NCBI RefSeq assembly: GCF_010974825.1
Contig: NZ_JAAILA010000013.1
Coordinates: 266,593 to 330,592, forward strand
Source of the DNA: Aeromonas rivipollensis
GTDB lineage: Bacteria; Pseudomonadota; Gammaproteobacteria; Enterobacterales; Aeromonadaceae
Reading direction: 5' to 3'
DNA: 64,000 bases
The notes beneath the pieces are model-generated. The model saw only the letters and a list, made by a program, of their open reading frames with translations, made no database searches and was not told the DNA's origin. Made by a program: the position numbers and the translations under genes. Shown here piece by piece: positions 1 through 9,128 of this stretch (positions are counted from its first letter, which is position 1; each line of letters starts with the position of its first letter).

Positions 1-441
1 GAACGGCTGGTGGGGCAATATCTCCTGGGCCCCCCTGCCCGCCTCGTCCTTGATGAAACGGGTACGCATGCTGGGGTGGCGGGCAAACAGATGGTCGAAG
101 GCAAACTCCAGCGCCGCCGTGTCCAACTCTCCATTAACGCGAAAATAGACCGGCATATTGTAGAGGTGGGAGGCCTCCTCGTACTGCTCGATAAACCAGA
201 GTCCGCTCTGGGAGGAGGAGAGCGGGCCGCTCAATGCCCCTTGCACCTCGATAGGTGCCTCGAAGGCGACGCGGGCCGCCAGGCAGCGCACCAGCTCATC
301 CTTGTGCGCCTTAATGGTGGCGCCGATGGCCGGCGTCACCGCCTCCTTGCTCGACTGAGAGATAAGCTGGCCCTTGTCGTTCAGAGCCAGCTTCACTCCC
401 TGCCGTTCCAGCTGTTTCAACAGCAAAATCATATTGTTCAT
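1..441 (-). CDS. amoG: Amonabactin non-ribosomal peptide synthetase AmoG, N-terminal part only
   Basis: The reading frame is open from an ATG at 441 to the left edge, 147 codons, and the rest lies outside the window. The first 60 or so residues (MNNMILLLKQLERQGVKLAL) resemble the short N-terminal docking domain (TubC_N type) seen at the start of some peptide synthetases. This is followed by the beginning of a condensation domain, with LSSSQSGLWFIEQ near residue 75 and the RHPSMRTRF motif near residue 127. It starts 14 bases after amoA, so it is very likely in the same transcript. By position and order (C-E-B-F-A-G) it is AmoG, which extends the siderophore peptide begun by AmoF in the cytoplasm. 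A second in-frame ATG three codons in (432) is an alternative start. Domain content beyond the first condensation domain cannot be seen here. Confidence 0.85.
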   Translation of the reverse strand, partial: MNNMILLLKQLERQGVKLALNDKGQLISQSSKEAVTPAIGATIKAHKDELVRCLAARVAFEAPIEVQGALSGPLSSSQSGLWFIEQYEEASHLYNMPVYFRVNGELDTAALEFAFDHLFARHPSMRTRFIKDEAGRGAQEILPHQPF

Positions 442-455
442 CTGTTTCTCAAGCC

Positions 456-1205
456 TCAGGCACTCAGGGTGGCGCCGCCGTCGACGACCAGATCCTGCAG
501 CGTGATGTGGCTGGCCAAGTCCGAGGCCAGGAAGAGGACGGTATGGGCGATCTCCGCCGGGGTGGCGATTTTGCGCAGGGGAATGCCGAGCTTGAACTGC
601 TCCGGCAGCCCGGCAATGGTGCGGGCCATGGCCCCCTCGTCCGGCAGCATGCCGCGCAGCATGGGGGTATCCGTCGAGCCCGGCGACACCAGGTTGGCGC
701 GCACGCCGAAGGGGGCCAGCTCCAGCCCTACCGTCTGGGTCAGGCTGGTGACCGCCGCCTTGGAGGCGCAATAGGCCGCCATCTGCATGCGCGGCACATG
801 GGCGGCGTTGGAGCCTATGGTGACGATGGTGCCGCGCTGCTGCGCCTTGAAGTGGGGCACCAGGGCCCGCAGCAGATAGAAGACGCCGCTGGCGTTGACC
901 GTCATGCAGTCGTGCCAGTCATCATCGGTCAGAGCGTCGGTGGAGCCGAGGCGCAAGACGCCGGCCCCGTTGACCAGCACATCCAGCCCGCCGTCCGCCA
1001 GCAGCGCTGCGCAGCAGGCGTTGACCGCCTTCGAGTCGCCAATATCGAGCAGCCGGGTGGCATAGGGGTAGTCGGCTTCGGGAAACGCCAGATCCAGCCC
1101 CACCACTGACGCGCCGGCCGCCACGAACTGCTCCGCCACCTCGCGCCCTATGCCACGGCCAGCCCCGGTCACCCAGACCCGCTTGCCAGTGAAATCAAAC
1201 GCCAT
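456..1205 (-). CDS. amoA: 2,3-dihydro-2,3-dihydroxybenzoate dehydrogenase (EntA type)
   Basis: 249 residues, the usual EntA size. It is a short-chain dehydrogenase that oxidises 2,3-dihydro-2,3-dihydroxybenzoate to 2,3-dihydroxybenzoate with NAD+. The NAD-binding TGAGRGIG motif is at residues 13-20, NGAG follows in the next strand, and the catalytic YCASK (Tyr-x3-Lys) lies near residue 150. I chose the ATG at 1205 because MAFDFTGKRVWVTGAG aligns with the EntA N-terminus and has AAGGA ten bases upstream. A GTG at 1241 and an ATG at 1235 would add 10-12 residues and overlap amoF. Caution on the name: in older literature 'amoA' denotes the isochorismate synthase; here it follows the Ent-based amoCEBFAGH scheme. 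Confidence 0.9.
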   Translation of the reverse strand: MAFDFTGKRVWVTGAGRGIGREVAEQFVAAGASVVGLDLAFPEADYPYATRLLDIGDSKAVNACCAALLADGGLDVLVNGAGVLRLGSTDALTDDDWHDCMTVNASGVFYLLRALVPHFKAQQRGTIVTIGSNAAHVPRMQMAAYCASKAAVTSLTQTVGLELAPFGVRANLVSPGSTDTPMLRGMLPDEGAMARTIAGLPEQFKLGIPLRKIATPAEIAHTVLFLASDLASHITLQDLVVDGGATLSA

Positions 1206-1234
1206 TTTTTGCTGATCCTTCGTCATCTTGCCCA

Positions 1235-4200
1235 TCACCACACCATCTCCACGCTCTCTTCATCCTCGGAAAGCAGGCTGTCGAGGAAACGGCAGAAGTC
1301 GTCGAGGCGCGGGTGATCGAAGACATCGGAGACCTTGACATGCACCCCGAACTCGGCGCCGAGCCGGTTCACTATCTGGATGGTCTGCAGGGACTGCCCC
1401 CCCAGCTCGAAGAAGTTGTCCGCAGGCGCCATGGTGGCCAGCCCCAGGATCTGCTGCCAGATGGCGCCGACCCTGTTCTCGGTTTCACTGCCGAGGGCCA
1501 GTGCCTCATCCGTGGACTGGTACTGAGCCAGCAGGGCCTTGCGATCCAGCTTGTTGGAGCCGGTGCGGGGCAGCTGGTCATAGTGGCGATAGTCGGTGGG
1601 GATCATGGCGGCAGGCAGCACCTTGGCCAGCTGCGCCTTGATGACCCGGCTGTCGCGCTCCGGCCCGGCCACGAAGGCCACCAGCCGGCGCACGCTGCCG
1701 ATGCTCACCCCCTGCACACAGGCCTCATCCACCCCCGGCAGGGCCAACAGTTGGGCCTCCACCTCACCGGGCTGGATGCGATAGCCGCTTATCTTGAATT
1801 CGTTGTCGCGCCGGCCCAGATAAACCAGCCGGCCGGACACCAAGCGCACTCGATCGCCGGTGCGATAGACGGGCATCTGCTCCGCGCCAACCCGCAGGGT
1901 ATCGAAGCTGCCTTGCACGCCCCCCACATAGCCGTTGGCCAGCTGTGGGCCGAGCAGCACCAGCTCACCCTCGATGGCAGGTTGCTCCCCCGCCCCCAGA
2001 ATGAGCGCCTGCATGCCGGGCAGCGGCAGGCCTATGGGCAGCTGGGCCTGGTTCGGATCTTCCTGCTGCAGCTCCTGGGTGGTCACCACCACTGTCGTCT
2101 CGGTGGGGCCGTAGGTGTTGAAGAGGCGCACATCGGTGCGGCCCTGGCGCTGCCACTGGGCCAGTTGCTCGGGGTAGACCGCCTCGCCGCCTATGATGAC
2201 GGTGGCCAGATTGGCCGGGATATGGGCCTGACCCGCCGTCAGCGCCACCACCCACTCGTTCCAGAACGCGGTGGGCAGATCGAGATGGGTGATCCCCATC
2301 TTCTCCACCCCGGCCGCAAAGGCGGGCATGGATTCGAGCAGGGCGTCGGTGCGCAGCACCAGGGTGGCGCCAGCGCTCAAGGTGGCGAACACCTCCTCTA
2401 TGCTGGCGTCGAAGTTGAAGGGGGCGAATTGCAGCATCCGCGCGTCTTCATCCAGGTGATAGCGGCAGCGGGCGGCGGCAGCGAAGTGATCCAAGGCGCC
2501 GTGGCTGACCGCCACCCCCTTGGGCAGACCGGTCGAGCCCGAGGTGAACATCAGGTAGGCGACGGCGCGGCCGGCGGCAGGCTGATTGAGCCGATCGTCG
2601 CTCACCAGGTCCCCCGCCAGCAGGGTGCGGCCCTCAAACAGGCTGGCCAGCTTGTGACGATACTCGGCCTGGGTGATCAGGGTCTTGACCTCCCCCAGCC
2701 GCAGTATATTGCCCTGGCGCTCCAGCGGCTGCTCGGGGTCGAGGGGCACATAGACGGCGCCCGCCAGCAGCACCGCTAGCTGGGCGAAGATGGCCTGGGA
2801 GCTGCGGGCCAGCATGACACCAACCCTGTCCCCCGGCTGCACGCCGGACGCCTGCAGGGCGGCCGCCATCTGTTCGGCTCTGGCCAGTAGCGCCTCGTAG
2901 CTGACGCTCACCTCCCCTTGCTCCAACGCAATCTTGTTCGGGGTCTGGGCGGCGAAGTGGCAGAGCGCCTCCAGCACCGGCCGCACCTGGAGAGCCTCGT
3001 GAGCGGGGCCGGCGATCAGGGCCCTGGCCCGCTGCTCGGCCAGCCAGTCGGCCTTGAGCGTTCCCAGGGACTGGGCGGGCTCGGCCAGCCAGCGCTCCAG
3101 CAGGGCGAACAGGGTATCGGCGATGGCCGCCAGATCCGCCTGCCGGTAGCAGCCGGGGTTGGCGTCCAGATCCAGGCGTGGCTGGCCATCGGCGCCGACC
3201 TGCACCTCTATGGTGAGATCCTCCACCGGGCCGGCGCTGATGTTGAGAATATGGGCGCTGAGCGGCCCGAAACGGCGGGCGTGATCGAAGGGCATTATGT
3301 TGACCAAGGGGCCGAACAATCGCTTGTCGCCCCCCACCAGGCCAAGGTCGCGGCGCAGCAGCTCGTAGCGGTAGTGCTGGTGCTTGCGCACCCCTCGCTT
3401 GGCCTTGGCCACGGCGCCGGCGGCTCCCGCCAGACTCAGCCCCTCTTCGAGCTCCAGAGCAAGGGGGGTGATGTTCATCTGCATGCAGGGCACGGTCAGC
3501 GACGCCGAGCCGATGCGGTTCATCATCATCAGGCCGAGCAGGGTCTGGCTCTGGCCGCTCGACAGCGACAGTTGGGCCGAGAGGCCGGCCAGCAGAAGAT
3601 CGGGCCAGCCCAGCTTGTGCTCGTCGGCAAAGCCGGTCAGGGATTGCCAGAGCGCCGCGGGCAGCGGGCGGCTCTCGCGGATAAATTCGGCGGCAATCGG
3701 CGCCCGTAACGAGCCAAAGGATGTCACCTCGGGCCAGCCTTGCAGCTGCTCCTGCCAGAAGACACGGGCGGCGGCGTTCTTGCCGCTCTGCTCGCGGCTC
3801 GCCTCTTCGGCCAGCACCTCGGCCAAAGAGCCGAAGGGGGATGGGGAGTCCATCTCACCGGCCAGCCCCTCTGCATACAGCTCGGCGATGCGCTGGAACA
3901 GCAAGGTGGTGCCAAAGCCGTCCAGGGCTATGTGGTGCACACAGCTGTAGAGGTAATCGCGGCCGGGGCCGCGCAGCAGGGCGAAGCGGCAGGGGGCCTC
4001 CTCGGTCAATGTGAACGGACGGCGCAGATCGGCCCAGGCCCAGGCGCGGGCCAGCGTCTCGTCGTCGCGCTCGAGGGAGACCTCTTCATAGGCCAGGGGC
4101 AGCTCGTGCGAGACGAAGCAGACCGCCTCCCCATCCTGCTCGAAATGGCCCTTGAGCGCCTCGCACTCCCCCACCGCCTTGGCAAGGGCCGCGGCCAGCA

Positions 4201-4324
4201 CAGCAGCCTCGACCTTGCCATCGAAGGCGATGCACTCGGCGGTGTTGAACATCGCCTTGTCGTCATTGAGCCGATGTCCGGACCAGAGCCCCTGCTGGGG
4301 TATGGTCAAGGGGAAGCGGTTCAT
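1235..4324 (-). CDS. amoF: Amonabactin non-ribosomal peptide synthetase AmoF (C-A-PCP)
   Basis: 1029 residues. Domain order: condensation (about 1-430, active-site HHIALDG at 130-136), adenylation (about 450-940, core [11 protein letters not shown] at 593-603 and FNFDASIEE at 637-645), then a peptidyl carrier domain with FFELGGQS giving the phosphopantetheine serine at residue 978. There is no thioesterase, so chain release must occur on AmoG or another protein. The start ATG at 4324 overlaps the amoB stop as ATGA, indicating translational coupling. It condenses AmoB-bound dihydroxybenzoate with the amino acid activated here. Amonabactins contain lysine, glycine and an aromatic residue, but I cannot assign this adenylation domain's substrate with confidence. 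Confidence 0.9.
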   Translation of the reverse strand: MNRFPLTIPQQGLWSGHRLNDDKAMFNTAECIAFDGKVEAAVLAAALAKAVGECEALKGHFEQDGEAVCFVSHELPLAYEEVSLERDDETLARAWAWADLRRPFTLTEEAPCRFALLRGPGRDYLYSCVHHIALDGFGTTLLFQRIAELYAEGLAGEMDSPSPFGSLAEVLAEEASREQSGKNAAARVFWQEQLQGWPEVTSFGSLRAPIAAEFIRESRPLPAALWQSLTGFADEHKLGWPDLLLAGLSAQLSLSSGQSQTLLGLMMMNRIGSASLTVPCMQMNITPLALELEEGLSLAGAAGAVAKAKRGVRKHQHYRYELLRRDLGLVGGDKRLFGPLVNIMPFDHARRFGPLSAHILNISAGPVEDLTIEVQVGADGQPRLDLDANPGCYRQADLAAIADTLFALLERWLAEPAQSLGTLKADWLAEQRARALIAGPAHEALQVRPVLEALCHFAAQTPNKIALEQGEVSVSYEALLARAEQMAAALQASGVQPGDRVGVMLARSSQAIFAQLAVLLAGAVYVPLDPEQPLERQGNILRLGEVKTLITQAEYRHKLASLFEGRTLLAGDLVSDDRLNQPAAGRAVAYLMFTSGSTGLPKGVAVSHGALDHFAAAARCRYHLDEDARMLQFAPFNFDASIEEVFATLSAGATLVLRTDALLESMPAFAAGVEKMGITHLDLPTAFWNEWVVALTAGQAHIPANLATVIIGGEAVYPEQLAQWQRQGRTDVRLFNTYGPTETTVVVTTQELQQEDPNQAQLPIGLPLPGMQALILGAGEQPAIEGELVLLGPQLANGYVGGVQGSFDTLRVGAEQMPVYRTGDRVRLVSGRLVYLGRRDNEFKISGYRIQPGEVEAQLLALPGVDEACVQGVSIGSVRRLVAFVAGPERDSRVIKAQLAKVLPAAMIPTDYRHYDQLPRTGSNKLDRKALLAQYQSTDEALALGSETENRVGAIWQQILGLATMAPADNFFELGGQSLQTIQIVNRLGAEFGVHVKVSDVFDHPRLDDFCRFLDSLLSEDEESVEMVW

Positions 4325-5253
4325 GGGGTCACCTCCAGAGCCTGGGCTGCCAGCCTGGCCTCTATGAGGCGCCACCAGCCGTTGAGGGTCGGCAGCTTGG
4401 CGAGTTCCACGAAGCCGAGCTCCACCCCGGCCGCGCGCCACTCGGTGAGCAGGGACATGATACGCACCGAATCCAGACCGTAGTCGATGAGGTTCTCGTC
4501 CGGGTCAAACTCCCCTTCGTCCTCGTCGATATGACTCAGCAGCCGCGCCTTGAGCCCCTCGTAGGTCAGTAATGGATTGGTCAGCAACGGATTGGTGGAC
4601 AACGGATTGTTCTGGGCGGCCGAAGCCGGAGCGAGCGCCAGCACCTCCTCACAGCAGATCACCTTGCCGCAGCGGGTCGCCACGTAGTCCAGCGCCATCT
4701 GGTGATCGGCCAGGGAGAAGTCCGCCACCCCGTCCGCCAGGAAGAAGGGCTGGATGTCGCGCATGAAGGCATCGCAGGCGGTCATCATACAGCCGATGTG
4801 GCCGTAGATGCCGCCTATGATGAGCTGATCCCGGCCTTGGGCCTTGAGCATCTGTTCGAGCTCGGAGCGCTGGAAGGCGCTGTAGCGCCACTTGACCAGC
4901 ACAATATCGTCAGGCTCCGGGCGCAGCCCTGCCACCACCTGCTGCTGCTCGGGACTCTTGTTGAGCCCCGGGCCCCACATGTCGTTGAGCAGGGCCCTGT
5001 CCTCGGGGGATTGATCCTTGGGCTGGGCGGTGTAGAAGACCGGAATGCCGAGGGCCTTGCACTGCTTGCGTACCGCGGCGAGCCGCTCGGTCAGTGCGGC
5101 GATGAGGGGGCTGTTATCACCATAAAACGCGGTGAAATACTCCTGCATGTCGTGGATCAGCAGGGCGGCGCGTTTGGGATCCAGGGTCCAGTTGACCTTG
5201 TTGGCCTTCCACTGGCTGGGCATGGCGTAGTTGTTCAGGGTTGGGATAGCCAT
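4321..5253 (-). CDS. amoB: Isochorismatase with aryl carrier domain (EntB type)
   Basis: 310 residues. The N-terminal 210 residues form the isochorismatase hydrolase domain, beginning [19 protein letters not shown]. They include [10 protein letters not shown] and the [13 protein letters not shown] stretch characteristic of the family, which cleaves isochorismate to 2,3-dihydro-2,3-dihydroxybenzoate and pyruvate. The C-terminal part is an aryl carrier protein with [15 protein letters not shown], Ser262 being the expected phosphopantetheine attachment site that accepts dihydroxybenzoate from AmoE. Between them is a proline/asparagine-rich linker with a near-perfect short repeat ([15 protein letters not shown]) around residues 210-225, a small expansion specific to this copy or its relatives. 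It starts 23 bases after amoE and its stop overlaps amoF. Confidence 0.92.
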   Translation of the reverse strand: MAIPTLNNYAMPSQWKANKVNWTLDPKRAALLIHDMQEYFTAFYGDNSPLIAALTERLAAVRKQCKALGIPVFYTAQPKDQSPEDRALLNDMWGPGLNKSPEQQQVVAGLRPEPDDIVLVKWRYSAFQRSELEQMLKAQGRDQLIIGGIYGHIGCMMTACDAFMRDIQPFFLADGVADFSLADHQMALDYVATRCGKVICCEEVLALAPASAAQNNPLSTNPLLTNPLLTYEGLKARLLSHIDEDEGEFDPDENLIDYGLDSVRIMSLLTEWRAAGVELGFVELAKLPTLNGWWRLIEARLAAQALEVTP

Positions 5254-5276
5254 AACGTCATGATTCCTTTTTAGTT

Positions 5277-6947
5277 TTAAGCTGTGGTCAGGGGTTGGCT
5301 GGCGGCGATGATCTCGGCGATACGCGCGCGCAGCCCCTGCTTGTCAATCTTGCCCACCGCCGTCATGGGCAGGGCGTCCAGGGTTTCGAAACGGTCGGGC
5401 AGCTTGAAGTCCGCCACCCCGCGCTCGCGCAGAAACTTGCGCAAGGCGAGCGGCTTCAAGGCGGGATCCGTGCTGACGATAAAGGCGCAGCTCTTCTCCC
5501 CCATGGCGCTGTCAGGCATGGAGACCAGGGCCGCCTGGGTGATGGCCGGGTGGTGCAGCAGCTGGTTTTCCACCTCTTCCGCCGCTATCTTCTCGCCGCC
5601 TCTGTTGATCTGATCCTTCTGTCGCCCCACGACCGTGAGGTAACCATCGGCATCCTGTACCACCAGATCTCCGGAGCAGTAGAAGCCCTCGCTATCAAAC
5701 ACCCGGGCGTTGTGAGCCGGGCTCTGGTAGTAGCCGCGGAAGGTATAGGGACCGCGGGTGTGCAGGGCACCGGGCTGGCCCGGGGCGACCGGATTGCCCG
5801 CCTCGTCCAGCACGCGCACCTCGTCGTCCGGGCTCATGGGACGGCCCTGGGTGTGGATCACCTTCTCGTCGGGGTCGTCCAGCCGGGTGTAGTTGACCAG
5901 CCCCTCCGCCATGCCGAACACCTGCTGCAGCCGGCAACCGAGCAGCGGGGTGATCTTGCGCGCCACCGCTTCGGCGAGCTTGGCGCCGCCCACCTGCAGC
6001 AGGTCGAGGCTCTCAAGCTGACTGCGGACGGACGGATCAGATTCGGCGGCCTGCAACCAGAGGGAGACCGCCGGCGGCACCAGGGAGCAGAGGTTGACCT
6101 GGTGGCGGGCGATCAGCGGGAAACAGCTGATGGGGCTGGGATCGGGGGCGAGCACCACTGTGCCGCCTGCCTCGAACACCCCCAAGGCCCCGGGGGAGCT
6201 CAGGGGGAAGTTGTGGGGGGCTGGCAGGGCGCACAGATAGCGGGTATGGGGGCCGAGGCCACAGATCTCGTTGCTGCGGCGCACGCTGTACAGGTAGTCA
6301 TCATGGGTGCGGGGAATGAGCTTGGGGGTGCCGGTGCTGCCACCGGAGAGCTGGAAGAAGGCCACCTCGTCCGCCGGAGTCGGGCCATGGACGGGGATGA
6401 CCAACTCTTCGGCCCTGGCCAGATCACTCAGCCAATGGGTCAGCCCCAGCTCCCCGCTCTCGCCATCGAGCAACACCAGCTCGGCGCCTATGCCTAGCAG
6501 CAGATCACTGTGGCGATCCCCGCTGGCAAACAGCGGATGGGCGAGCGAGCCGATAAAGAGGCGGGGCCGGATCTGTTCGGCGTAAGAGGCCAGCTCCAGC
6601 CGGTTGTGGCTAAAGAGGGCGTTGACCGGGGCAATGCCGACTTTGAGCAGGGCGAAGAACACCAGATAGAACTCGGCCACGTTGGGGAGCTGCACCAGGG
6701 CTGTATCCCCCACCCCCAAGCCGTGGCGGGCCAATCGCCCGGCCAATCGACTCGAGGCGGCGTCCAGCTCCCTATAGCTGAAGCTGCGCTCGCCGCAGAG
6801 AATGGCGACCGCATCGGGGGCCAGCTCGCACTGGCGCGCCAGCATGGCGGTCAGGGGCTCGCCGCGCCAATGACCCTTGGCGCGGTACTGCTGGGCCAGC
6901 TCCTCGGGCCAGCGGGTATAGGGCAGGAAACGGTTGGGCTGCGTCAT
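5277..6947 (-). CDS. amoE: 2,3-dihydroxybenzoate-AMP ligase (EntE type)
   Basis: 556 residues, an ANL-superfamily adenylating enzyme. It activates 2,3-dihydroxybenzoate with ATP and loads it on the carrier domain of AmoB. Visible motifs are the P-loop-like [17 protein letters not shown] near residue 190, [14 protein letters not shown] in the N-terminal part, [11 protein letters not shown] (hinge/A8 region) near residue 450, and [13 protein letters not shown] with the C-terminal catalytic lysine. The start at ATG 6947 ([16 protein letters not shown]) overlaps the amoC stop by four bases (ATGA). The frame is open further upstream but that would lie inside amoC. Confidence 0.93.
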   Translation of the reverse strand: MTQPNRFLPYTRWPEELAQQYRAKGHWRGEPLTAMLARQCELAPDAVAILCGERSFSYRELDAASSRLAGRLARHGLGVGDTALVQLPNVAEFYLVFFALLKVGIAPVNALFSHNRLELASYAEQIRPRLFIGSLAHPLFASGDRHSDLLLGIGAELVLLDGESGELGLTHWLSDLARAEELVIPVHGPTPADEVAFFQLSGGSTGTPKLIPRTHDDYLYSVRRSNEICGLGPHTRYLCALPAPHNFPLSSPGALGVFEAGGTVVLAPDPSPISCFPLIARHQVNLCSLVPPAVSLWLQAAESDPSVRSQLESLDLLQVGGAKLAEAVARKITPLLGCRLQQVFGMAEGLVNYTRLDDPDEKVIHTQGRPMSPDDEVRVLDEAGNPVAPGQPGALHTRGPYTFRGYYQSPAHNARVFDSEGFYCSGDLVVQDADGYLTVVGRQKDQINRGGEKIAAEEVENQLLHHPAITQAALVSMPDSAMGEKSCAFIVSTDPALKPLALRKFLRERGVADFKLPDRFETLDALPMTAVGKIDKQGLRARIAEIIAASQPLTTA

Positions 6948-8107
6948 TGCGCCACCTCCAGACTCAGGCCCAGGGCTTTCAACATGGTACCCAGCTTGGT
7001 GCCGGTCTCGGCCCACTCCATGGCGGGATCCGAGCCTGCCACTATGCCCGCGCCGGCAAACAGCTCCACCTGGTGGCCATCGAGCACGCCGCAGCGGATC
7101 ACCACGGCCCACTCGCCGTTGCCCTGGCTGTCACACCAGCCGACGATGCCGCTGAACAGGGCTCGCCTGAAGGGCTCCTGCTCGCGGATGAACTGGCGCG
7201 CCAGATCCGTGGGATAACCACACAGGGCCGGGGTGGGATGGAGTTGGCAAGCAAGAGAGAGCACTGAGGCGTCGCTGCCGTGCAACTGGCCCGCTATGGG
7301 GGTACCCAGATGCCAGAGGGTGTCCGTGCTCATCAGGGTGGGACCTGGGGGGATCGCCAGCTCGCGGCAGTGGGGAGTCAGCACCCGGCGGATCTCGTCG
7401 ATCACCAGGCGGTGTTCATGCTGATCCTTGCTGGACGCCAGCAGATCCCGGGCCACCGCCTCGTCCTGCTCCGGCTCGCTCGCCCGTCTGGCTGAACCCG
7501 CCAGCGGGTGGGTGAACACATCTCCCCCGCTGACCCGCAGCAGCAGCTCGGGGCTGGCTCCAAGCAGGCGGCGGCCCTGACCGAGCGGCAAGGAGAAGTG
7601 GAAGGCGTGGGGATTCTGGGCCATCAGACGGGCCAGCACCCGCTCGGGATCGGCGGGCTTGTGCAGGGTGAGGATCAGCTTGCGCGACAGCACCACCTTG
7701 GCGAGCTTGTTTTGGGCGAACGCATCCAGCGCCGCATTCACCGAGGCCTTGAATTCACCCGACGCGGGGGTGCTCTGCACCGCGATGACGCTGTTGGTCT
7801 CGGTGGCCTGCTCTTCTGGCGCGACGCGCTCCCCCCGCTCATAGCGGCCGGGCACATAGAGACAGGAGGCTTCCGCCGGATCGAAGGCGAAGGCACCGAT
7901 GAGCAAGGGGTTGGCCTGGCCGGCGGCCCTGGCGGCATCGAGGGCCCGGGTTATCTGCTGCGCCAACAGAGGCCAGTCACCGGCTGGGGTCGCTATGGGT
8001 TGACCCAGGTCATAGGCACCAAGGCTCCCCTGACCCGAGGTAAACAAGAAGTCTGGCGGTGTGTCCGCCTCGGCAGGTGCGCCATTTTCCATTACACGAG
8101 TATTCAC
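6944..8107 (-). CDS. amoC: Isochorismate synthase (EntC type)
   Basis: 387 residues, chorismate-utilising enzyme family. It converts chorismate to isochorismate and is the first committed step towards dihydroxybenzoate. The family's KVVLSRKL strand is near residue 150, and the conserved [17 protein letters not shown] region with its acidic Mg2+ ligands lies near residue 235. The first gene of the cluster, it starts with GTG at 8107 behind GAGGGTGTAAC; an ATG at 8092 is an alternative. The downstream amoE start overlaps its stop. Its promoter carries a perfect Fur palindrome 26 bases upstream, so transcription is expected only under iron limitation. Confidence 0.93.
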   Translation of the reverse strand: MNTRVMENGAPAEADTPPDFLFTSGQGSLGAYDLGQPIATPAGDWPLLAQQITRALDAARAAGQANPLLIGAFAFDPAEASCLYVPGRYERGERVAPEEQATETNSVIAVQSTPASGEFKASVNAALDAFAQNKLAKVVLSRKLILTLHKPADPERVLARLMAQNPHAFHFSLPLGQGRRLLGASPELLLRVSGGDVFTHPLAGSARRASEPEQDEAVARDLLASSKDQHEHRLVIDEIRRVLTPHCRELAIPPGPTLMSTDTLWHLGTPIAGQLHGSDASVLSLACQLHPTPALCGYPTDLARQFIREQEPFRRALFSGIVGWCDSQGNGEWAVVIRCGVLDGHQVELFAGAGIVAGSDPAMEWAETGTKLGTMLKALGLSLEVAQ

Positions 8108-8132
8108 GTTACACCCTCAAAAAGATTCAAAA

Positions 8133-8170
8133 TGATAATGATTATCAGTTTGATTTTGTGCGGCGGTAAA
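8133..8170 (-). promoter_or_regulatory. Fur box overlapping the amoC promoter
   Basis: TGATAATGATTATCA at 8133-8147 is a perfect 7-1-7 palindrome, identical to the Fur core consensus TGATAATNATTATCA. On the minus strand a sigma-70-like promoter fits over it: -35 TTTACC at 8165-8170, 18-base spacer, -10 GATAAT at 8141-8146. Fur bound here would occlude the -10 element and repress the amo operon when iron is plentiful. Confidence 0.9.
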
Positions 8171-8428
8171 ATACTCGCTTTGAAATCACGGGGTCAATGG
8201 GATTTTGAGTCGATAAAACAGGAGCTTGTCTGTGGGTATTGGCACTATGGCGCCGCGGCGGGCCTGCCGGCGCAGGGGGTGGCAACGCTACTCGAATGAA
8301 CACGAATTGCCATCCCCATATGGGGGATGCGACAGAAACTGGGTCAGGCTGCCCCCACTGGCGGCCGACCCGCTTTGCCCCTAAGATGGCGCCATCTGTT
8401 GTTGCCACCCATTTGATGGAACCTTCCC
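8171..8428. other. Divergent intergenic region between amoC and the DUF1439 lipoprotein gene
   Basis: About 260 bases upstream of both divergent genes. Apart from the amoC -35 at its left edge I see no second Fur palindrome, hairpin terminator or convincing open frame with a ribosome site. The rightmost part must contain the promoter of the lipoprotein gene, but no strong consensus stands out. Confidence 0.5.
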
Positions 8429-8980
8429 ATGTTAAAGCACCTGCTTCTGCTCCCCTTCGCCCTGCTGCTGGCGGCCTGCTCCCTCACCCAGTACAGCGTC
8501 AGCGAGGGCGAGATCAACCAGTACCTCAAAGAGCGAGTCGCCTTCGAGAAACAGCTGGGGATCCCCGGCATCATGTCGAGCAAGATCCGCCTGGACGACA
8601 TGGAGAGTCGCATCGGTCGCACCCGCGCCGATCGGGTCGAGCTGGATGCCGCCGGTGATCTGGAGGTGGCGAGCCCCCTTGGCAGCCAGCAGATGAAGAT
8701 CCGCCTCTCCCTCAGTGCCCGCCCGGACTATGTGGCCGAGCAGGGCGCCATCTACCTGCGTGACCTCGAACTCATCTCGGTCAAGACAGAGCCGGCCGAC
8801 GTGGGGGCCGCCCTCACGCCGCTGCTGCCCACCTTCAACCAGTCCCTCTCCCTCTTCCTCTCCCAGACCCCTGTCTATCGGCTGGATGGCAATCGCAAGA
8901 ACGAGGCCAGGATCAAGGAGAAGGTCGAGGCCCTCAAGGTGGAGCCCGGTCGTCTGGTGATCCCCTTCAAGCTGATGTAA
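8429..8980 (+). CDS. DUF1439 lipoprotein, YceB-like
   Basis: 183 residues. A lipoprotein signal peptide is clear: MLKHLLLLPFALLLAACSL, with the lipobox LLAAC placing the lipidated cysteine at residue 17. The rest (SVSEGEINQYLKER, then a beta-rich domain ending in VEPGRLVIPFKLM) matches the pattern of the YceB/DUF1439 family, small outer-membrane lipoproteins with a lipid-binding-like fold but no settled function. It stands alone and is followed by a strong terminator at 8990-9029. Nothing links it to the adjacent siderophore genes except proximity. Confidence 0.8.
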   Translation: MLKHLLLLPFALLLAACSLTQYSVSEGEINQYLKERVAFEKQLGIPGIMSSKIRLDDMESRIGRTRADRVELDAAGDLEVASPLGSQQMKIRLSLSARPDYVAEQGAIYLRDLELISVKTEPADVGAALTPLLPTFNQSLSLFLSQTPVYRLDGNRKNEARIKEKVEALKVEPGRLVIPFKLM

Positions 8981-8989
8981 CCCCTGCTG

Positions 8990-9029
8990 CCGCGCCCCCC
9001 TCTCCCCAGACCCCAGGGGCGCGGTTTTT
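8990..9029 (+). terminator. Rho-independent terminator after the DUF1439 gene
   Basis: Nine-base GC stem CCGCGCCCC (8990-8998) with GGGGCGCGG (9016-9024), followed directly by five T residues. Confidence 0.9.
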
Positions 9030-9058
9030 CGCTTCTAAAGTTCCCTCCCTTGCCTCAT

Positions 9059-9091
9059 AATGCACACCATTCTCATTTAGATTCATGAGAA
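9059..9091 (+). promoter_or_regulatory. Fur-like site and inverted repeat upstream of the secreted protein gene
   Basis: AATGCACACCATTCTCATT at 9059-9077 matches the AATGANAATNATTNTCATT form of the Fur site at 14 of 17 informative positions. It overlaps an independent 7-base inverted repeat TTCTCAT/ATGAGAA (9070-9076 and 9085-9091). It lies 38 bases before the chosen start at 9129, in the right place for an operator; CATAAT just downstream could be a -10. Iron control is inferred, not shown. Confidence 0.45.
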
Positions 9092-9128
9092 GCGTCATAA
9101 TAAAATCAAACATATGGGTGAAAAGGAC

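Noticed and set aside
10..774. Plus-strand frames of 200-490 codons across the amo genes (for example 10-774, 1313-2779 and 5295-6497)
   Set aside because: All are shadows of recognised NRPS and EntA/EntE-type genes on the minus strand.
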